From: Protopterus annectens
Lineage: Eukaryota; Chordata; Ceratodontiformes; Protopteridae
Reading direction: 5' to 3'
Length of the DNA stretch: 64,000 nt
Assembly (NCBI RefSeq): GCF_019279795.1
Contig: NC_056750.1
Coordinates: 697,749,894-697,813,893, forward strand
The translations under genes were made by a program, and so were the position numbers. Positions within the stretch are counted from its first letter, which is position 1. The number at the start of each line of letters is the position of its first letter. The notes under the pieces are model-generated. The model saw only the letters and a program-made list of their open reading frames with translations, made no database searches and had not been told where the DNA came from. Below are positions 58,026-64,000 of this stretch, piece after piece.

Positions 58026-59720
58026 TAGTCAAGTAGAAGCAGGATGCATATGTTTTAATTCTTAAAGTATGAAACACTGTGATGTCAGCTGGGGGGATAT
58101 GCTGTTCATCTCTTTTTTTAGGAGATTCACCATAGCTGATAACCACAGAGACTGATAGATACACAAGCAGATCTGTAACAAATGACCTTCTAAAAGGCCA
58201 ATAGTGTGTTATATAGCAAAAAGAGCACACTGCAGGCATACATTATACTGATATCCAGATTATCTAGTTGGCCAGCTGTTTTTAAATGTCAAGAAAGCAA
58301 GGGCTACATTTGACTCCACCTACAAGAGCTCTTTGGGACTAATTATATCTTCCTTTGACAACTTGGATATGAGAAAAAAATGTTAGTAAGTAAAGGTGAG
58401 TTGTTTCAAGTTCAAGTGTTGCAAAAGAGCACATAAGGCAAGGGAATGAGAACTATATTTAATAATAATAAGAAAATATGTTAATGATGATAACAGAAGC
58501 AAAGTACACTATATGCAGAATATAGCTGAGACTCAACGTTTGACAGAGAGATTTCCTAATGAACTTTAGTTAAGAAATACACAAAAGACAATCGGAAAAC
58601 CTGAGAGGCCGGGGCAGTTAGAAACAAAGAAATGAATGAGTGAGCAGAGTACATTCTGCAAGGCAGAATGCCTAAATTAACAAGAAAAAAGGAAACAAAT
58701 ATTTTAAACAGAAAGATGTACTGTCTATTTATAGTCATGGGTAGGGATGGGGGCCTTAGGTTAAGGTCAAGGGATTGCTAGCATATGAGAAGAATATGCA
58801 TTATTATTTCTCCAAAAGTAAAATAATTCTGATTGGGAATAGACAAATCTACGGCTTTAAATGCCATGATCCCATATGAAATACATTGGAGAAGTCACAT
58901 TAAAAATATGCATAAGTACCTGTTAAAACAAGTGGAATGGTAAATGACCACAGGAAAGGGGAGATGTTTCTCCCAGTGGTAACAAAGACACATACATATG
59001 GTATAATGAAGCTATATAATACAGGAAGCACACAGTATATGCATATCCATTGGAGAACTTCAACTGGTAAACAGTGCAGTGGTTTAGATATTAGAAAAGT
59101 GACTAGTGATATCTCACATATCAGCATACCCTTATTCTAAAACAGAAATGCTTATGGGAATAAGATTTCTCAGTTTGGTATAAAGTGGCAATGGAGCAGA
59201 AAAGTAGCTATGCAATGAAATAAATTGCATACAGTAAAAATAAAGACATATAACACATTGGGAGTTCACTGTAGGTCATCATTGTTCAGTGTTAGTAGCA
59301 GTTTAGAGAAATTAAAAGGAAATATGCAGCGACTTGCAGAGACTCAGTACACTTATTTTAAGAAAGACAAATGCAGATGCTAGAAAGAATGAGAATCAAG
59401 GATTGCAAACCTTGTAACAAAATTAATTAATAAAATGATGTAGATAAGTTTTTCTTAGAGGTAGTTAGGCCAGACAGTCTAAATTCAGAGAATATCTAGA
59501 AGGTTAAAGAAAACTAAACAGAAAATCAGAATGCAAAGGGATACCACAAGCCAATAAAAACAGTGAGGCGATGCACAGGTATAGGTTACAGGCAGCCTAT
59601 CACAAGTGTAAGACCAGAAATTGTACGTTTCATTAAAAAAAGTTTTAGAATTCACTGTTAAATGAGAACTATGTTTTTTACATGGGGAACTCACCACCTG
59701 AACCACATTCATGCTACATG
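58026..59720. other. AT-rich DNA without a recognisable gene
   Basis: No supported feature. Confidence 0.45.
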
Positions 59721-59798
<78 letters not shown>

Positions 59799-59822
59799 GA
59801 GAGAGAGAGAGAAAGAGAGAGA
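59721..59822. repeat. (CA)n(TA)n(GA)n compound microsatellite
   Basis: CA from about 59726 to 59786, a short TA run, then GA to 59822. Confidence 0.97.
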
Positions 59823-59854
59823 CTACTCTTCTTTGGAATAAAGGAAGTACTCTG

Positions 59855-60414
59855 CATTACTGAAACACTGGTCTTAAGAAATACACCCCACTGTATGTTG
59901 GATTAGAGGGTGTACCCTGAGGAAATAAAATACTGGACTTATTATATTCGTCCCAATGTTGGTTGAAACAAATGGAGTACTGAAACACTGGCAACATTTA
60001 TAGCTCCCACTGTATCTTGTAGTAGAAGGGATGGAGTAATCTGAAGTTCTGAAACACCAGACAGAGTTTATAGTTCCTACTGTATCTTGTAGTAGAAGGG
60101 ATGGAGTAATCTGAAGTACTGAAACACTGGACATATTTTTTATAGTTCCTACTGTATCTTGTAGTAGAAGGGATGGAGTAATGTGAAGTACTGAAACACT
60201 GGACATATTTTGTAGTTTCTACTGTATCTTGTAGTAGAAGGGATGGAGTAATCTGAAGTCCTGAAACACTGGATGCAGTTTATAGTTCCTACTGTATCTT
60301 GTAGTAGAAGGGAAGGAGTAATCTAAAGTACTGAAACACTGGACATATGTTATAGTTCCTGCTGCATCTTGTTATAGAAGATATAGAGTAATGTGAAGTA
60401 CTAAACCACTGGAC
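59855..60414. repeat. ~70-bp tandem repeat array, ~7-8 copies
   Basis: The unit has tactgaaacactggacatat, agttcctactgtatcttgta and gtagaagggatggagtaat. The marker actgtatcttgtag recurs at about 60009, 60079, 60151, 60221 and 60291, giving a 70-72 bp period. The array runs directly into the left target duplication of the inverted-repeat element at 60423. Minus-strand open frames across it are repeats without meaning. Confidence 0.88.
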
Positions 60415-60422
60415 ATAGTATA
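60415..60422. repeat. 8-bp target-site duplication (left)
   Basis: atagtata, repeated at 61119-61126. Confidence 0.75.
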
Positions 60423-61118
60423 GGGTCTATATTAGAATATCGACTTTTTAAAATGTCGAATGTTTTAATATTGACCTCTATTCAGCGAACGCTGACAATA
60501 TCAAACATGCAGAACAGAAAATTTTTTTTCCCAGGGAAAAAATTTGCTGTTCCGACAAACATACACACAACAGAAACACACCAAACAAACAGCAATCCAC
60601 ACACATACACCTAAAATCCTACATCTAACCCTACATTAAACTGTACACACACCACTAGCTATCCACTTACCTTAACACAAACCCTAACCCTAAGGTCCGT
60701 CACTATTGCACACTCACCTCACCCGCGCCCTAACCCTAACTCACCTACCCCAACCTAACCCTCACGTCCACACAATCGCACACTTACCTGAACCGCGCCC
60801 TAACCCTAACTCACCTACCCTGCACCCTAACCCTCACATCCACACAATCGCACACTTACCTGACCTGCGCCCTAACCCTAACTCACCTACCCTGCACCCT
60901 AACCCTCACGTCCACACAATCGCACACTTACCTGATCCCGACCTGTAACTTTCCACCGCTGTGCTGAACATAGCGAAGCCACAGGAACGGCTAACCGAAT
61001 TCCTTCCCTAGGAAGAAATTTGGTGTTCTGTAGCTTTGCTATTTTCAGCGTTCACTAAATAGGTGTCAATATTAGAACATTCGAAGTTGTGAAACTTCGA
61101 TGTTCTAATATAGACCCC
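60423..61118. mobile_element. Non-autonomous inverted-repeat DNA element with telomere-like core
   Basis: The left end gggtctatattagaat and the reverse complement of the right end, gggtctatattagaac, start imperfect terminal inverted repeats extending about 130 bp (both contain aatattgac, cgctga and a final ccgttcc/ctgttcc block). Each terminus also contains its own hairpin; on the right, attagaacattcgaagtt and aacttcgatgttctaat pair around gtga. An 8-bp duplication flanks it. Length is 696 bp and there is no transposase. The interior is C-rich with 72-bp repeats carrying CCCTAA units. An 8-bp duplication and long ends could fit Mutator-like, hAT, Merlin or P-type transposition; I do not assign one. 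Confidence 0.8.
60700..60940. repeat. 72-bp minisatellite with CCCTAA motifs
   Basis: The phrase atcgcacacttacctg recurs at 60775, 60847 and 60919, exactly 72 bp apart. Each unit includes gccctaaccctaactcacct and, in two of them, gcaccctaaccctcac. At least three units lie inside the inverted-repeat element. One frame translates to a 24-residue repeat (HTIAHLP...NPNSPTLHPNP) with no known function. Confidence 0.92.
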
Positions 61119-61126
61119 ATAGTATA
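61119..61126. repeat. 8-bp target-site duplication (right)
   Basis: atagtata, identical to 60415-60422. Confidence 0.75.
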
Positions 61127-62970
61127 TATTACCTCACACCTGTCATTCTGTTATACCATGGACTGAGGTTATGGTTTTCAGAGGTGCAACATGTCCTGCA
61201 CCTGGATCACTTTATCTGCTTCTGTAAACCCAGACCCGGCTTTGACTATATATGTGTGGGAAGGGCAACACAGAAGTCAGCCATGATGGCCAAATGCATA
61301 CACAAAAAATGCTATGAAGGCTTACTCATATAACTAAATATATGCTTTCTTAGAGAACAGATGATAAGAGAGGGCATAAATAAATGTTTCAAATACATCA
61401 ATATATTAAATAGAATATAGAACACGTTTTTGCATAAAAACAATGCAAAATGGAAAAGTTTACAGTACGAAGGGCAACCTTGTTACAGCAAATTAATATT
61501 TGCCTTAGAGTGTCAGAATTACAAATTTGCTGTCAATGGAACGCTAACAGAACAGCACAGAGAAATGTCCTACCAAAATCTAACTCATGAGAAAAAGATA
61601 CAGTATATAACTGTCCTTCTCTGCTGATTGTCCAAGATAACACAGAACATCTGCAGAAGGTCTGTGATATTTGGAATTATATAGAAGATTTGTTGACAGT
61701 TGCCATTCAAATGAGGAGTGCTGTTCACATCAGGATGAATTTCAGATCAGAGCAATTAGGAATTCAGGGAAGGTCACATATCATCTGAATCATTTTTAAA
61801 AATGGCTCAGCTTTTTTATTTCTTCAATATACACCTACATTAAGAGTTATTTTCATTTATGTCTTGCACTCACATAACTGAAAGTCTATTGCTATTACCT
61901 TTAACATTTGTGATTAACCTTGCAGGAATGCTTTATACTTTGAGCAATAAAACCTATGACCTTTGATACATTCCTCACACACTTAAGTGATAAAATCAAG
62001 ACTAATATTTCTGCTGAAATACCACTTATAACCTGCCACATTTTGTTTAGTATTTAAGTGCCTCCCCCCCCCCCCCGTTTTGTATTCAATAGGTATGCTC
62101 ATGGATTCTGTTTCTGAATAAATGTGAAAGGTGTTGACTTGATTTTCCAAATAGCTATTTGTTGCAAACTGAATTTAACATTTACCAATCGCTAACTGCC
62201 ATTACTGACCTCAGAGTTTTACTGCTACAATTAATAGCATATAATGGGAGATGGATCAGTCCCCATTCACTGCTCTTTTTTTATAATATTAAAGATAATA
62301 TTAAAGATAATAGACTTATGCATTTAATAGTTGGCAGTCCTAGAGAGTGAACTGACATTTCAGAGAAATGAGTAACTCTGACGGGATGACATCAATTTAA
62401 GTTTGCAGTAATTACTTGGGTATTCCAAAAAAGTACCCACATGGGAACCAAAGCCACACACAGAATAAAAAAAAAAAAAATAATTAAAACTAGCAAATGA
62501 CTGTACTGTGTCAGGAAACTGCAAAAATTGTCAACTAAATTATAGACCTTATAAAAGTAAAATTTTGTTTGACTCAAACAAATTGTAAATACTTGTATTC
62601 TGTCCCAAAGGAAGTGTTGTAGTTTATTTGCACTAAATGAAGCTTGGTAACAGACCACTTTGTTCAGGGTCATCTTTAGATGGGGATTTAGATTGAAATA
62701 GTAATGGGTTTCAAGAGGTTAAGGGAAGAAGATAGCTGGGGGGAGGAAAGAGTTAAATAGGAAGTAGGATGATTGGGAGGAAGTGAGGTAAGTGTAGGGA
62801 GGGGGGTTAATAAGTTTTGTGAGGTGTAACTGGGTAAAGATATCATATTTTGGCATGAACTTACTACCTACTCTCCCACCCTGTTTAGAGCATTGGGGAT
62901 GTTGTGGTATATTTTTGGGAGGCAGCGAAGAGGACCAGGCTTGTCCCTCTTCTGTTTCCCCTCTGGTGTG
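61127..62970. other. AT-rich DNA without a recognisable gene
   Basis: It holds a C-run (62063-62076) and an A-run (62467-62480). No gene or transposon recognised. Confidence 0.45.
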
Positions 62971-63175
62971 GAGGTTCATTTCAATGAGTTGGGAAATGCA
63001 AGTGAGAGGTTGGACACTGCTTGCCAAGTATAAGTAAGCAAGCAGAGGTGAAGATGCTGCTTATTTGGTTGGATGTTTATTTCAATGAGTTGGGAAATTC
63101 AAGTGAGCAGTTGGGCGCTGTTTGATAAGTAAAGTAAGCGAGTGGAGGTAAGAATGCTGCTTAATTGGTTAGGGT
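62971..63175. repeat. ~101-bp direct repeat, 2 copies
   Basis: tttcaatgagttgggaaat with a following agtaagcaagcagaggt or agtaagcgagtggaggt occurs at 62979 and 63080, with related sequence between. Diverged tandem duplication. Confidence 0.75.
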
Positions 63176-64000
63176 GAGTGGGATTACGCTGCCCTAAGTT
63201 AACTGTTATATGGATGTTTATGCCATGATTAATAAATGAAAATATTAGTTGGTCAGTGAAGTTACATTTATGGAATTTTAATAAAGGTCATCAAATGACA
63301 TTTGGTGTGATGTGTGTTTATTGAAGGGGATCTGGACAAATACAATTTTAGTTTTATAAGGTCTATAGTTTATTTGGCATTATTGCAGTTTTGTGTCACT
63401 GTATAGTTAATTGCTAATTACTTTTGTATCCTTGCAAAAAAAGCTTACTCTTTTTTTGTACTTCTAATTTACAGCAACTAAAAGAGAGTATATGATAATT
63501 TTTAATTTAATTAATTTTACTACCTTGTAACCTGATCAGTTTAATAAGCATAAAGAAGCGGTGAGCACTATATGGTTATATGATTTATTGACAGAATTTG
63601 CAAATTTAAACTAGTAGAATCAAACACAAGACTTTCAGATGAAGGTTATTTTTTTTCATAGTTTGTTGTTTTACGTATTTATGGAAACTTGTCCGATATT
63701 TTCTATTATTATATTAGGAGTATCATTGCAGCAAATTCAAACCATTACCTGTTTTATCAGGTTTGGGTCCAAAAAGTAGGACTCAACAGAAATTCATCTA
63801 TGGGAGGACTTAAAGACTTCCTTTGGAATTACTTTATTATTTGGAGTATTAAGCTTCCATCTATATTCTGTGATGTATGACTGTATTGTCTTCATCTAGG
63901 TCATACATACTTTGCTATTTACTGTGCTCTGAATGTGCGTCTATAGATGTGGAACTTATTTGTTGTATGTGTACTGCTAATAGTGGAGTGTAGAGCAATG
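63176..64000. other. AT-rich DNA without a recognisable gene
   Basis: No supported feature to the end of the window. Confidence 0.45.

Noticed and set aside
60706-60948. 80-codon frame with a 24-residue repeat
   Set aside because: It arises because the 72-bp minisatellite unit is a multiple of three; no start context or family resemblance.

Overview
The window looks like intergenic or intronic DNA from a repeat-rich vertebrate genome. It has no bacterial-style genes. Long coding remnants all belong to retrotransposons, and the rest is AT-rich DNA with many dinucleotide repeats. Abundant DIRS-type tyrosine-recombinase elements alongside CR1-like, L1/Tx1-like and RTE LINEs would suit an amphibian (for example a caecilian or salamander) or another large-genome lower vertebrate. 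The sequence alone does not settle the species. The only plausible host coding sequence I see is one 98-nt exon candidate on the minus strand at 25109-25206.

Layout. 1-10.6 kb: unannotatable AT-rich DNA carrying a 0.46-kb near-perfect foldback (2614-3078), a tRNA-headed SINE with an RTE-type tail and a 13-bp target duplication (4757-5091), a gutted L1-like copy (5.6-7.7 kb), a long GT repeat and a telomere-like patch (10083-10111). 10.6-16.4 kb: DIRS element 1, minus strand, decayed. 16.5-24.25 kb: an L1/Tx1-like LINE, plus strand, with a polyA tail; it is interrupted by a TA repeat and by a palindromic insert carrying a hammerhead-ribozyme-like motif. 25-28.4 kb: the exon candidate, a diverged duplication, and a tRNA-headed SINE with a CR1-type tail.

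28.8-35.0 kb: a broken plus-strand CR1-like LINE, split by a minus-strand CR1-like copy and by two LTR-like repeats. 35.2-41.3 kb: DIRS element 2, of a different subfamily, with well-preserved terminal and internal complementary repeats. 44.54-48.73 kb: a 5'-truncated RTE LINE with a 10-bp target duplication, itself split by a 5'-truncated CR1-like copy. 49-64 kb: short CR1 relics, many micro- and minisatellites, and at 60423-61118 a non-autonomous DNA transposon-like element with an 8-bp target duplication, ~130-bp inverted ends and an internal 72-bp minisatellite containing CCCTAA telomere-like motifs.

No operon-like or pathway logic applies. The functional relationships are parasitic: the SINE at 4.8 kb shares its 3' tail with the RTE at 44.5-48.7 kb, and the SINE at 28.3 kb shares its tail with the CR1 family, so each probably borrowed the reverse transcriptase of that LINE family. 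All autonomous elements here carry stops or frameshifts and appear dead. The most unusual structures are the hammerhead/foldback insert (22.18-22.82 kb) and the telomere-motif-carrying inverted-repeat element (60.4-61.1 kb).
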